In this document: piece by piece, positions 53,201-61,743 of the stretch
Numbering within the stretch: position 1 is the stretch's first letter
How the letters are laid out: each line of letters starts with the position of its first letter
Assembly (NCBI GenBank): GCA_963787195.1
Contig: CAWBCI010000040.1
Location: 1 to 64,000, forward strand
From: CAWBCI01 sp963787195
Lineage (GTDB): Bacteria; Bacteroidota; Bacteroidia; Bacteroidales; JAGOPY01
Direction of reading: 5' to 3'
DNA: 64,000 nucleotides
Program-made: the position numbers and the translations under genes
The notes under the pieces: model-generated
The model's input: only the letters and a program-made list of their open reading frames with translations
Told to the model about the DNA's origin: nothing
Database searches by the model: none

Positions 53201-54390
53201 GAGTTAGTGCTTTCGTACATACAGTTAGTCAGGTACCAATGCTGTTCATCCATGGGATCAAAGAAATAATTTTTTATCCCTGAATTATACGGACTATAAA
53301 CCTGTAAACCGTAATCAGAACCTATCCAGTATTCCTTCCCTGTATAGTTTTCAAGAAAAGTAGGCCGGTAGCGATGGCCTGATTTGTTTTTAAATGATTT
53401 GATGAAATTAATTTGATTCGTCCGGGTGTCCAATATCCCCAGACCTTTTAAAGAACCGACCCATATTTCATTTTTTGATTTTTCGAAAAAAGGTGTGATG
53501 GGCCCCTCTTCATATTTCAGGGATGGAAGGGATGAATTTGGTCCTATATGTGTAATGAACTCTTCAGTTAATGTATTAAAAACCAGCAGATCAAGGTTCC
53601 ATGTCCCTATATATAGATTTCCGCCGGAATGTAAAACCAGCTTATTGAACTGGTTCATTTCACGTTCATATTGATTACCTGCCGCCCGGAATAAGTTGAA
53701 GGAAGAATCACTTACATTGAATTTTATAAGTCCCCCCAGGGTAGCTATCCAGTAAACGGATGGATTTTGATGATCCTGAACAATATCATAAACCATGTTG
53801 ATAGCTGAGCTGTTAACAGTGGCTTTGTCAATCAATTTGGAAGGAATGTTGTAATTATTAAAAATCTTTTCCTGGAAATTAAAATTCGAAAAACCCTTGT
53901 CGGTCCCCAGCCAGGCTTCATTATTATTGTCTATCGAAACTGCATTAACAGATCCCGGCAGGGCGAGTTTATTATTTTCATCCGGATAATAATTGATGAA
54001 AACATTATCCTTCAGATCAAATATGCTCAATCCATCATCGGTACCTGCCAGGAGACGGTCATTCACGCTATCGTATTTCAGGCAATTGGTCTTTATGAAA
54101 TTTCCCGTGATCGAAGCTGAATCCAGGGGATCATTCAGATAAGCCAGGGCTTTCATCCCGTCCCATCTCACCAGTCCTTCCGCAGTTCCTATCCATGCAA
54201 ATCCACTTTTATCAAATACCATGCATGTTACCGCATCATTGGGCAGGCCATCGTGACTTGAAATCACATAAGCAGGATCCGCATTTAAAGCGAATTGAAT
54301 ACCGGCACTCTGCTGGCCTGCCGATATTATTGGCAAGCAAGCCAGAAAAGTGGATATCAGAAAATTAATATGCTGAAATTTTCCAGCCAA
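50272..54390 (-). CDS. hybrid two-component system sensor/regulator (HTCS), AraC-type output
   Basis: A 1372-residue single-chain signalling protein. It starts at TTG 54390; the leader HINFLISTFLACLPIIS fits a signal peptide and no ATG lies nearby. Residues about 40-740 form a two-bladed-propeller periplasmic sensor made of Reg_prop repeats (SGFAWIGTAEGLVRWDG, EAWLGTDKGFSNF, NEIWVGSLKGLGIL). A Y_Y_Y domain follows (LKLQHGQNYLSFDYSALC), then a membrane helix near 820 (YFTYLILAISLLYFFY). The histidine kinase has HEFRTPLTVIMG (His near 862), the N-box SNLFSNAIKF and DNGIGI. Residues about 1120-1240 are a receiver (phospho-acceptor Asp near 1170 in IVISDVLMPGKNG). The last 110 residues are an AraC helix-turn-helix (LSISEIAYQVGFSDPAWFSNVFK). 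HTCS normally control glycan-use loci, but no susC/D pair is present here. Confidence 0.92.
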   Translation of the reverse strand: MAGKFQHINFLISTFLACLPIISAGQQSAGIQFALNADPAYVISSHDGLPNDAVTCMVFDKSGFAWIGTAEGLVRWDGMKALAYLNDPLDSASITGNFIKTNCLKYDSVNDRLLAGTDDGLSIFDLKDNVFINYYPDENNKLALPGSVNAVSIDNNNEAWLGTDKGFSNFNFQEKIFNNYNIPSKLIDKATVNSSAINMVYDIVQDHQNPSVYWIATLGGLIKFNVSDSSFNLFRAAGNQYEREMNQFNKLVLHSGGNLYIGTWNLDLLVFNTLTEEFITHIGPNSSLPSLKYEEGPITPFFEKSKNEIWVGSLKGLGILDTRTNQINFIKSFKNKSGHRYRPTFLENYTGKEYWIGSDYGLQVYSPYNSGIKNYFFDPMDEQHWYLTNCMYESTNSGRLYLGYGRGEGLHYFNLSTGRFGVLPYERRVIREYNVYKILPISDKSLIFASQDELYRLDENKDLITPLNLPEYKLLSITDVIRDDEGSVWISGSQSGIRKYDLMKGEFESKEGMQDAFKTGKGQVNISRMAKDGRGRIWFAIRGKSYGYFIPENNELVCFDSSDYDVDIRCFYFSKDTLWAGTSRYGMGYFDPDRPQKGLIIKYDTKNYLLSDLIESIERDDKDRFWLLTASGIECIDPRYDNSIVVDEFYGLQKQDTWSDKPAYQPGVLYKLSNGDLVVGYRRGLGIFDPGSFQPESLRIIPYLSGIRIFDKEMNISQSAREKHELKLQHGQNYLSFDYSALCLSKGKSIKLYHLLEGIDLDWKESASQSASYSSLRPGKYVFKILAKQSSGLRSSAETAYTIIISPPWWNNSIAYFTYLILAISLLYFFYRFQIKRRLQQEENLRLRELDEFKTKLYANITHEFRTPLTVIMGVADDLKEDMDNKQTERFSQKIETIGRNSGNLLHLVNQMLDLAKLEHGRLDYNPIRSDIIPWLKYIVESHQSLAEGRDIQLTFYSETGSLIMDNDPDQLSKVISNLFSNAIKFTGRKGKVICHVKYEEEKNQLHIKVVDNGIGIAEDELGRIFDRFYQVDSPDRYRQGGTGIGLSLSKEIVEMAGGSILVKSQPGIGSEFEVILPVTQNALLTSVHPENFEKPQIYKVIKDNLEEDEAEIETRILNEKPLVLLAEDNPDVATYVRNIIRMKYKVKWAGDGDKALQMAFEYIPDIVISDVLMPGKNGYEVCQALKQDERTDHIPVILLTAKVTDADRISGYEQGADAYLTKPFNKKELLVRLEQLLKLRRQLQSKFQKLDWISRTDHHLSVEEQFIQKAARAIESKLDNSGFNAAFLAAELHLSESQLYRKLKAISGKSSAIFIRSVRLKKAYELLGSSPLSISEIAYQVGFSDPAWFSNVFKQEYGIRPSDAREKNDPK

Positions 54391-54439
54391 GACCCGCAGT
54401 TTTAATGTATAAGGGCCAATGTAAGAAAAAAACTGCTTA

Positions 54440-55876
54440 TTACATATGTAGGGAGAACAATTTAATCACATTTAGGAGTATGGAAGGGTAGATCCCAAGT
54501 CCCACAAGCAGGATGGTCAGCAGGACCAGTATAAATCCATTGGTAAAAGATAAGCCTTGTGCTTTGATGACAGGCGCTTTTTCTTTTTCACGGGAAAACA
54601 TGACCAGGATTATTCTCATATAATAAAATAATCCAATGGTGCTACTTATAACCAGTATGATCAGCAGCCACCAATTCCCGGCCTGGGCACCTGACATGAG
54701 GATATAGAATTTGCTGATGAAACCTACGGTAAGCGGAATACCGGCCAGGGACATCAGCATGATGGTAAAGCCAGAGGCTATCCAGGGCCTTTTGTACATG
54801 AGTCCCCTGTAATTTTCCAGGTCCCCGGCTTCAGCCTCAGAACCCGAGAGCATGGTAACCGTACCGAAAGCCCCTGTCATAGTAATCATATAGGCGACTA
54901 TATAAAAGCTGGTCGATTCGATAGCAATATTGCCTCCTGTAAGGAAAGCCACCATTAGATATCCCAGATGTGCAATGGAGGAAAAGGCCAGGATGCGTTT
55001 AATATTTTGCTGAAAGAGGGCCAGCAGATTGCCTGCAAGCATGGAGGCGGCGGCAATGATAGCGAAAACAGTCAGTACGGGATAAACCTGATAAATATTC
55101 AGTTCGTTCATAAACCTTAGCCAGACTGCAAATATGCCCGCTTTGGAAATCGTTGCCACCAGTGCTGAAACCGGGGCAGGGGCGCCTTCGTAAACATCGG
55201 GGGTCCAGAAATGGAAAGGTACAAGGGCCAGCTTAAATCCCACCCCTACGATGAGGAAACCCAATCCCCCCAAGGTTAACAATGACTTTTCGAGTGTTGG
55301 GATTTTTACTGCAAGTTCGGGGAAATACATGGTCCCGGTCTCGGCATAGATCAGGGCCATGCCAAACAGGAGAAAGGCGGAGGATACGGCAGCCAGGACC
55401 AGGTATTTAATGCCGGCTTCGGTCGATATTTCACGATGCCTGAAAAAAGCGATCAACACATATAGTGAAGTGCTCAGAAGTTCCAATCCAATGAAAAATG
55501 AAACAAAATGATTGCTAACCACAAGGGTTACGGAACCTAATGTTGCCAGGAGTAAAAGGATGTAATATTCTTCAATGTCTTCGGTTGCTTTGTCCAGGTA
55601 TGGTCTTGACAGCAGCGAGATAACAAAGCTTGCCAGAAATATCAGCCCCATATAAAACAAGGCATAATCATCGATAATGACAAGCTGTCCAATTTTTCCC
55701 GTTGTCAGTCCGGAGATCGGAAAGAGGGAAATAAACGCAGCTACCAGGGTGATAATGGCGGTCAGGTTAGCCAGCATATGATTCCTCTTAATGGCGATCA
55801 GGATCAGAAGGATTATTACCCCGGCAGCGCTTATCATCATGGGAAGCAGACTCAGTATATCATTGCTACTCAACAC
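54440..55876 (-). CDS. nuoN: NADH-quinone oxidoreductase subunit N
   Basis: A 478-residue, about 14-helix membrane subunit of respiratory complex I, one of the three antiporter-like proton-pumping subunits. It shows the conserved core with FFIGLELLSTSLYVLIAF (helix 5 Glu), GFKLALVPFHFWTPDVYEGAP and NIKRILAFSSIAHLGYL (Lys). Last gene of the nuo operon; its start overlaps the end of nuoM by 11 bp. No terminator is obvious after it. Confidence 0.95.
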   Translation of the reverse strand: MLSSNDILSLLPMMISAAGVIILLILIAIKRNHMLANLTAIITLVAAFISLFPISGLTTGKIGQLVIIDDYALFYMGLIFLASFVISLLSRPYLDKATEDIEEYYILLLLATLGSVTLVVSNHFVSFFIGLELLSTSLYVLIAFFRHREISTEAGIKYLVLAAVSSAFLLFGMALIYAETGTMYFPELAVKIPTLEKSLLTLGGLGFLIVGVGFKLALVPFHFWTPDVYEGAPAPVSALVATISKAGIFAVWLRFMNELNIYQVYPVLTVFAIIAAASMLAGNLLALFQQNIKRILAFSSIAHLGYLMVAFLTGGNIAIESTSFYIVAYMITMTGAFGTVTMLSGSEAEAGDLENYRGLMYKRPWIASGFTIMLMSLAGIPLTVGFISKFYILMSGAQAGNWWLLIILVISSTIGLFYYMRIILVMFSREKEKAPVIKAQGLSFTNGFILVLLTILLVGLGIYPSILLNVIKLFSLHM

Positions 55877-57479
55877 GGGGCTCCTTTCTTTTCATGGGTA
55901 TATTCACTGATTTACTTAAGGCAGATTTTTCCTCTAAAAAGAAGGCCGAAATGAGGTTCTTTTCACCGGAGTTTCTGTCATGGGTGGAAAGGGAAGTGTC
56001 CTGCATATTTACATGCATTAAAATCTTGTTCACAAATGGTTTGGCCCGATTCAGGACTGGCAGGGGATAGAGTCCCAGCCATAACAAGAGAACCACCAGT
56101 ATAATAGCTACGCTTGTTTCCCTGAATCCGAGGTCGGGAAAAGTTAAATTTGCTTTTGTTTTTCCGAAGAAAACATTTTGCGCAATTCGCAGGGCGTATA
56201 CAGCTGAAACAATGAGCCCCAGGCTCGCGAGGATGGTGAGTGTGATATTAGCCTGGTAAGCGCCCAGCAGGATAAGGAATTCACCGACAAAATTGCCGAG
56301 CCCCGGCAACCCAAGTGTTGCCAGAATGAAAACCATACCTGTTCCTCCCATCCTGGGTGCTTGATCCCATAATCCACCCATTTCTGCCAAATCACCCAGT
56401 TTCAAACGTTCTCCGACAGAACCTGCAAGGATCAGCATCGCCGTTGCGCTGACAGCGTGGGCGATAATTGTCATAATTACTCCCTGCATCGCGATTTGGT
56501 TAAAGGAATATATGCCAAGAATGAGAAAGCCTATATGGCCGATGCTGGAGTAAGCTATAAGTTTTTTGAGATCAGTTTGAGCATAAGCCAATTTTGCACC
56601 ATAGAGGATAACCAGCACAGCAAGAACCATGGCATAGGGAGCTATCATACGCGAAAGTTCCGGAAAAATCGGAATGGCATACCTGATAATCCCGTAAGCT
56701 GCCGTGGTCCATAAAAATCCTGTAAGTATGATGCCCGCGGCAGTGGGTGCTTCCCTGGTTGCACCCGGAAGCCATGTATGAAATGGCACAAGCGGCAATT
56801 TCACTCCAAATCCAAACAAGAGGCCAAGCATCAGCCATATTCCTGTCTGTGGAGCTACATCTAAATTCAACATTTGCTCATAATCAAAAGTGTACAAACC
56901 GCTTGTTCTTCCATGAATAAAATATATGCCAAGGATAGAAAGCAACATAATCAATCCCCCGGCCTGGGTGAAAATGAAAAATTTAATGGATGCAGATTGT
57001 TTTTTCTTTCCCCCCCATATACTGATCAGGAAATACATGGGGATCAGCATGACTTCCCAGAAGAAGTAGAACAGGAAGAGATCGGAGGCAAGAAAAACTC
57101 CACTGATGCCTGTTATCACCAGCAGGAGGTTAAAATAAAAGAAACCCTGGTTTGTATGTTCCTGTTTCCAGGTGCTTATTATGGCAAGTATCGCCATCAC
57201 ATCTATCAGGATGAGGAGCATCAGGCTCAGGCTATCGGCTGCCAGGTGAAAACTGATACCCAGTTGTGGAATCCAGGGCACTGAAAAATTTGCAAGCCAG
57301 TTAGCATTATCAGTTCCGCCTGCGGGTTGATTTAAAAGAAGGATAGAAATAGAGATCAGCAGGTTGAGGAAAAGAGCGGAAAGGCTAATCCAGGCGGGTA
57401 ATTTAGCGCTTAATTTTCCGCTTATCCAGGCCAGGAGGCCGGCAACTATAAGGATAATAATCATCCAGACGAGTATCAT
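55866..57479 (-). CDS. nuoM: NADH-quinone oxidoreductase subunit M
   Basis: A 537-residue antiporter-like membrane subunit of complex I. Motifs: LFYFFWEVMLIPMYFLISIWGG (helix 5 Glu), KLPLVPFHTWLPGATREAPTA and DLKKLIAYSSIGHIGFLILG. About 14 helices. The C-terminus adds a hydrophilic tail of about 50 residues (MHVNMQDTSLSTHDRNSGEK and onward), longer than usual. It overlaps nuoL by 4 bp and nuoN by 11 bp, so translation is coupled. Confidence 0.95.
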   Translation of the reverse strand: MILVWMIIILIVAGLLAWISGKLSAKLPAWISLSALFLNLLISISILLLNQPAGGTDNANWLANFSVPWIPQLGISFHLAADSLSLMLLILIDVMAILAIISTWKQEHTNQGFFYFNLLLVITGISGVFLASDLFLFYFFWEVMLIPMYFLISIWGGKKKQSASIKFFIFTQAGGLIMLLSILGIYFIHGRTSGLYTFDYEQMLNLDVAPQTGIWLMLGLLFGFGVKLPLVPFHTWLPGATREAPTAAGIILTGFLWTTAAYGIIRYAIPIFPELSRMIAPYAMVLAVLVILYGAKLAYAQTDLKKLIAYSSIGHIGFLILGIYSFNQIAMQGVIMTIIAHAVSATAMLILAGSVGERLKLGDLAEMGGLWDQAPRMGGTGMVFILATLGLPGLGNFVGEFLILLGAYQANITLTILASLGLIVSAVYALRIAQNVFFGKTKANLTFPDLGFRETSVAIILVVLLLWLGLYPLPVLNRAKPFVNKILMHVNMQDTSLSTHDRNSGEKNLISAFFLEEKSALSKSVNIPMKRKEPRVE

Positions 57480-59368
57480 AATAATATCATTAAAGTGAAA
57501 CTAAGCAATGCTCCCAGGACTATCCCTGCCATATACCAGCGGAGGCGCCCGTTCTGGCTGAAACTTAGCCGCCGGTGCAGGAAAGCAGTCAGATTCGTGA
57601 TGCCGGTATAGAAACGGTCAATAAAATCATTCACATCAATCTGTGAAAGGAAAACGACCGGGCGAACAAAAATCAGGTTATAAAACCAGTCAAAGCCCCA
57701 GCCTGAAAACCAGAATTGGAAAAGTCTGTTTCCGACGAGTGGCTTATTGACAGTTCCTTCCATGGAAGCTTTCTTCAGGTAATGGTACCAGGCTATGGCC
57801 ACTCCCGCCAGGGCAACGATGGCCGAAACAGTTTGGAGCAGCCCTTCCGTTCCTATGGAAGCAGTTTCAGGGGAAGATGCGGGAAGGACAGTATGAAGAA
57901 ATCCGGAGAACAAGTGAAAATTGCCCAGGGTCCTTGGAAGTTCAACCCAGCCTCCAGCTATCGAAAGCACTGCCAGGATTATGAGAGGTATTGACATTAA
58001 ATAGGAAGGTTTAATATCGGGCTTGCTCTTCATCTTCCCATAAAAAGTCAGAAATACCATCCTGAAAGTATAGATGGCCGTGAGCAATGCGCCCGCCAAT
58101 CCGGCTGCCCAGAGCCACACATTCCCGTTCGGCCCTGTCATGGCCCTATATAGAATGAGGTCCTTACTGTAAAATCCGGCAGTTATAAGGGGCAGGGCCG
58201 AGAGTGATGCAGCGCCGATCAGGAAAGTCCAGAAAGTCAGGGGCAATGCTTTTCTCAGTCCTCCCATTTTAAACATATCATGTTCATGGTTCAGACCGAG
58301 AATGATGACTCCCGCCCCAAGAAACAGGAGGGCCTTGAAGAAAGCATGTATCATGAAATGAAATACAGCTGCCGACCAGGCGCCGACCCCCAGTGCCAGG
58401 AACATATATCCGATCTGGCTGATCGTGGAATAGGCTAATACTTTTTTAATATCCTTTTGTGTTATGGCGCTGAACCCGGCCAGCAACAGTGTTATCGCAC
58501 CGATAATTGCCACAAGGCTCCGGACATGGGGTGCCAGCGAGAACAGAACATTTGTCCGGGCGATCAGGTAAACACCGGCTGTTACCATAGTGGCGGCATG
58601 TATCAGTGCGCTCACCGGGGTGGGGCCTGCCATGGCATCCGGAAGCCATGTCTGAAGCGGAAGTTGTGCCGACTTTCCTACCGCACCGCCCAGTAAAAGC
58701 AAGGCAGCAGCAGTTGCAAGGCCTGAGCCCATGGCCCATTGAGAGGGAGCGGCACTCAGGATCTCACTGATATTGAGGGTATGGAAAGAAGTGTAGAGCA
58801 GCAGCAATCCGATCAGCATAGCGGTGTCGCCAACTCTGGTGACGATGAAAGCTTTCCGGGCTGCATAACCATTGGCGGGGTCTTTGTACCAGAAGCCGAT
58901 CAGAAGATAGCTGCATAGGCCCACACCCTCCCAGCCAAGGTAAAGCATCAGAAGGTTATCGGATAGTACCAGGACCAGCATGGATGCCACGAAGAGATTC
59001 ATATATGCAAAAAAGCGGGAATAACCTTCTTCTTCAGCCATGAACGCGCTGGAATACAGATGTATCAAAAATCCTACGAATGTTATAACAAAGATGAATA
59101 CGAGTGAAAGGGCATCCAGGTGAAAAGCCATATCGACTTTCAAACCGGGGATATTTATCCAGGTCCAGAGGGTTTCATTGAAAGAAGTGCTCTGCTGAAG
59201 GCCGGAGATGAACAGGATCCCGGTGAGGATAGTCAAAGCTGCACTGAGGCCCACGCTTCCGGCACCGACCAAAGCAGCCTGGAAGCGCGACATCCGGGCA
59301 CCGCCAAGTGCCAGGATCACGAAACCTGCCAGGGGCAGGGCGGGTATTATCCATAACAGTCCTGCCAT
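57476..59368 (-). CDS. nuoL: NADH-quinone oxidoreductase subunit L
   Basis: A 630-residue subunit, the largest antiporter-like complex I subunit, with its lateral helix near the end. Motifs: LMLYLGWEGVGLCSYLLIGFWY (helix 5 Glu), KSAQLPLQTWLPDAMAGPTPVSALIHAATMV (GPTPVSALIHAATMV is typical of NuoL) and DIKKVLAYSTISQIGYM. It overlaps nuoM by 4 bp, and nuoK ends 5 bp before its start region. Membrane arm of complex I, proton pumping. Confidence 0.96.
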   Translation of the reverse strand: MAGLLWIIPALPLAGFVILALGGARMSRFQAALVGAGSVGLSAALTILTGILFISGLQQSTSFNETLWTWINIPGLKVDMAFHLDALSLVFIFVITFVGFLIHLYSSAFMAEEEGYSRFFAYMNLFVASMLVLVLSDNLLMLYLGWEGVGLCSYLLIGFWYKDPANGYAARKAFIVTRVGDTAMLIGLLLLYTSFHTLNISEILSAAPSQWAMGSGLATAAALLLLGGAVGKSAQLPLQTWLPDAMAGPTPVSALIHAATMVTAGVYLIARTNVLFSLAPHVRSLVAIIGAITLLLAGFSAITQKDIKKVLAYSTISQIGYMFLALGVGAWSAAVFHFMIHAFFKALLFLGAGVIILGLNHEHDMFKMGGLRKALPLTFWTFLIGAASLSALPLITAGFYSKDLILYRAMTGPNGNVWLWAAGLAGALLTAIYTFRMVFLTFYGKMKSKPDIKPSYLMSIPLIILAVLSIAGGWVELPRTLGNFHLFSGFLHTVLPASSPETASIGTEGLLQTVSAIVALAGVAIAWYHYLKKASMEGTVNKPLVGNRLFQFWFSGWGFDWFYNLIFVRPVVFLSQIDVNDFIDRFYTGITNLTAFLHRRLSFSQNGRLRWYMAGIVLGALLSFTLMILL

Positions 59369-59372
59369 AAAT

Positions 59373-59681
59373 TTATCCTTTCATTTTATTGGCCATATCG
59401 GAATTCAATGTTTTAAACTGGTGATACATGCGGATAATCAGGGCCAGGCCTATTGCAACTTCGGCAGAAGCCATGGTGAGGATGAAAATGAACATGACCT
59501 GTCCATCTGCCTGACCCCAGTGCGATCCTGCGACGATGAAGGCAAGACCTGCAGCATTCAGCATGATCTCAATAGATATCAGCATAAATATCAGGTTTTT
59601 GCGTATCATTGCCCCTGTCAAACCTATCATAAACAGGACAGCCGCCAGTATTAAACCGTATTCCATAGGAATTGCATTCAT
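59373..59681 (-). CDS. nuoK: NADH-quinone oxidoreductase subunit K
   Basis: A 102-residue, three-helix membrane subunit (AVLFMIGLTGAMIRKNLIFMLISIEIMLNAAGLAFIV carries the conserved MLxSIEIMLNA and its buried Glu). It forms part of the half-channel next to the quinone arm. Its start overlaps the stop of nuoJ by 4 bp. Confidence 0.94.
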   Translation of the reverse strand: MNAIPMEYGLILAAVLFMIGLTGAMIRKNLIFMLISIEIMLNAAGLAFIVAGSHWGQADGQVMFIFILTMASAEVAIGLALIIRMYHQFKTLNSDMANKMKG

Positions 59682-60205
59682 TCTGTTTCATTTTTAAGGT
59701 AACGATGTAAAACTTGTTTTTTTGTTTTTCCAAGATGATAGGCCCCGACTATACCGGCGATGATCAGGAATGCTGCCAGTTCCACACCGATCAGGTAGGG
59801 GCCGAACAATGCTATCCCAACCTGCCGTGGATCAATGGCTGTTGAAGCCATAAGAGTATCATTTGTCTGGAAGATAACATACATTACCGCGATTAATAAA
59901 AGTGCTGATAGTATCACCGGTCCATTCCATATTTTCCCGTTCATCAATTTTTTCTCTTCTTCAACCGATTCTTCTCCCAGGTTCAGCATCATGATCACAA
60001 AAATGAAAAGTACCATAATGGCCCCGGCATAAATAATGACTTCGAGTGCCGCCATGAAAGGCGCTCCCAGCATAAAGAAAATTAAAGAGAGGGAAAGGAG
60101 GGATATAATCATATACAGGAGTGCGCTCACGGCATTCAGCCGGGTAATGACCATAATGGCGGATACAACGGCAATGAGGGCGGCTATTAAAAAAGCTATC
60201 ATCAT
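59678..60205 (-). CDS. nuoJ: NADH-quinone oxidoreductase subunit J
   Basis: A 175-residue membrane subunit of complex I with about five helices. The family signature is MLGAPFMAALEVIIYAGAIMVLFIFVIMMLNLG near residues 45-77, where NuoJ has its pi-bulge helix. It overlaps nuoI by 4 bp and nuoK by 4 bp. Confidence 0.93.
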   Translation of the reverse strand: MMIAFLIAALIAVVSAIMVITRLNAVSALLYMIISLLSLSLIFFMLGAPFMAALEVIIYAGAIMVLFIFVIMMLNLGEESVEEEKKLMNGKIWNGPVILSALLLIAVMYVIFQTNDTLMASTAIDPRQVGIALFGPYLIGVELAAFLIIAGIVGAYHLGKTKKQVLHRYLKNETE

Positions 60206-60717
60206 GACAGTAAACTTTTAAGGTCCACAGGTTTTTCTTCATTAATGGCCTCTCCCTTATCCTTTCCGCCTATAGCCATTCCCGAAACTTTATAATAATT
60301 GTATCCAGGATACTTGCCTTCTCCGTTTATCAAAAGGTCCTCTTTTTCATAGACCATATCAGGGCGGTGATATTCTGAAAGCTCCACATCGGGCGTAAGC
60401 TGGATTGCATAGGTAGGGCATGCTTCTTCGCACATGCCGCAAAAGATACAGCGGGAAAAGTTGATCCTGAAAAATTCGGGATATCTTCTTCCATTCTCAT
60501 CTTCAGTAGCCTGCAGTGAAATACAATCGACAGGGCAGGCTACAGCGCAAAGATTGCAGGCCACACAACGTTCCCCTCCGTCAGGATCCCTGCTTAATAT
60601 GATCCTGCCCTTATACCGGGGAGGCAGCTTGATTTTTTCTTCAGGATATTCAACTGTCAAACTTTTGGTGAATATATGTCTGAAGGCTATAAATATAGAT
60701 TTCAGTATACTCCACAT
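60202..60717 (-). CDS. nuoI: NADH-quinone oxidoreductase subunit I
   Basis: A 171-residue ferredoxin-like subunit of the peripheral arm. Two 4Fe-4S motifs are visible: CVACNLCAVACPVDC and CIFCGMCEEACPTYAI, ligands of clusters N6a and N6b that pass electrons toward quinone. A short N-terminal amphipathic stretch (WSILKSIFIAFRHIF) attaches it to the membrane side. The gene follows nuoH by about 70 bp, the only real gap in the operon. Confidence 0.95.
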   Translation of the reverse strand: MWSILKSIFIAFRHIFTKSLTVEYPEEKIKLPPRYKGRIILSRDPDGGERCVACNLCAVACPVDCISLQATEDENGRRYPEFFRINFSRCIFCGMCEEACPTYAIQLTPDVELSEYHRPDMVYEKEDLLINGEGKYPGYNYYKVSGMAIGGKDKGEAINEEKPVDLKSLLS

Positions 60718-60786
60718 ATCTATTTTTCCTTTCTTATTTCATTATTAAATTCTTTTTGCCCCCTGTTCATAGTTTTTATTTTAATG

Positions 60787-61743
60787 TCATGAAATGAACA
60801 GAAGGACAGCCGCCGTGATTAGCAGGTTCAACAGGCTGAGCGGCAATAATATCTTCCAGCCATAACCTAATAACTGATCATATCTTGGACGGGGCAAAGA
60901 AGCCCTGAGCAGGACAAAGAACAGGATGAAGACAAGTGTTTTCAGGAAGAACCATAGCAGGGGGGGCAAAAAACCTGGTCCCAGCCAGCCACCAAAAAAA
61001 AGTGTGACTATCAGGGACGAAACCATGATGATACCAAGGTATTCTCCCACAAAAAACATCCCGAATTTCATTCCTGAATATTCCGAATGATATCCTGCTA
61101 CCAGCTCACTTTCCGATTCGGGAATATCAAAAGGCAGACGGTGTATAACCGCTATTCCTGCCATCATAAAAATGAAAAAACCTACAAACTGTGGTATAAC
61201 ATTCCACATGCCCCTTTGGGCCTCCACAATATCTTTCAGACTGAATGAACCACTCATCAGCACAACTCCCATGAGTGACAATCCCATGAAGACTTCATAG
61301 GTGATCATCTGGGATGCACCCCGCATGGAGCCCAGAAGGGCATATTTGTTATTTGAGGACCAGCCGGCCAGAACCAGGCTATAGGCCCCCAGTGAAGCGC
61401 TTGCCAGGAAAAATAATACGCCGATATTCAAATCAGCCACATAAATTAATGGTGTGAAGGGTATAATTGCAAAACTCATCAATATTGAAATCATGGTTAT
61501 GGCGGGTGCAATTACAAAAATCCGCTTGCTGGCGAACGGGGGGATCCAGTCTTCCTTAAAAAATATCTTTATGACATCAGCAAGAACTTGAAAGATCCCG
61601 AAAGGGCCCACCCGGTTCGGGCCTTTTCTGTCCTGCCACAGAGCCAGCATACGCCGTTCGCCCCATATGAGTCCGGCAGCCAGGCTAAGGACCACCAGCA
61701 ATATTCCGAATACGATCAGTATTATTTTAAGATTATCACTCAT
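60787..61743 (-). CDS. nuoH: NADH-quinone oxidoreductase subunit H
   Basis: A 318-residue membrane subunit with about eight helices that forms the quinone-access site. Motifs: GERRMLALWQDRKGPNRVGPFGIFQ (family hallmark), RLPFDIPESESELVAGYHSEYSGMKFGMF and SLPRPRYDQLLGYGWKILLPLSL. Its start overlaps the nuoG end by 8 bp. Confidence 0.96.
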   Translation of the reverse strand: MSDNLKIILIVFGILLVVLSLAAGLIWGERRMLALWQDRKGPNRVGPFGIFQVLADVIKIFFKEDWIPPFASKRIFVIAPAITMISILMSFAIIPFTPLIYVADLNIGVLFFLASASLGAYSLVLAGWSSNNKYALLGSMRGASQMITYEVFMGLSLMGVVLMSGSFSLKDIVEAQRGMWNVIPQFVGFFIFMMAGIAVIHRLPFDIPESESELVAGYHSEYSGMKFGMFFVGEYLGIIMVSSLIVTLFFGGWLGPGFLPPLLWFFLKTLVFILFFVLLRASLPRPRYDQLLGYGWKILLPLSLLNLLITAAVLLFIS

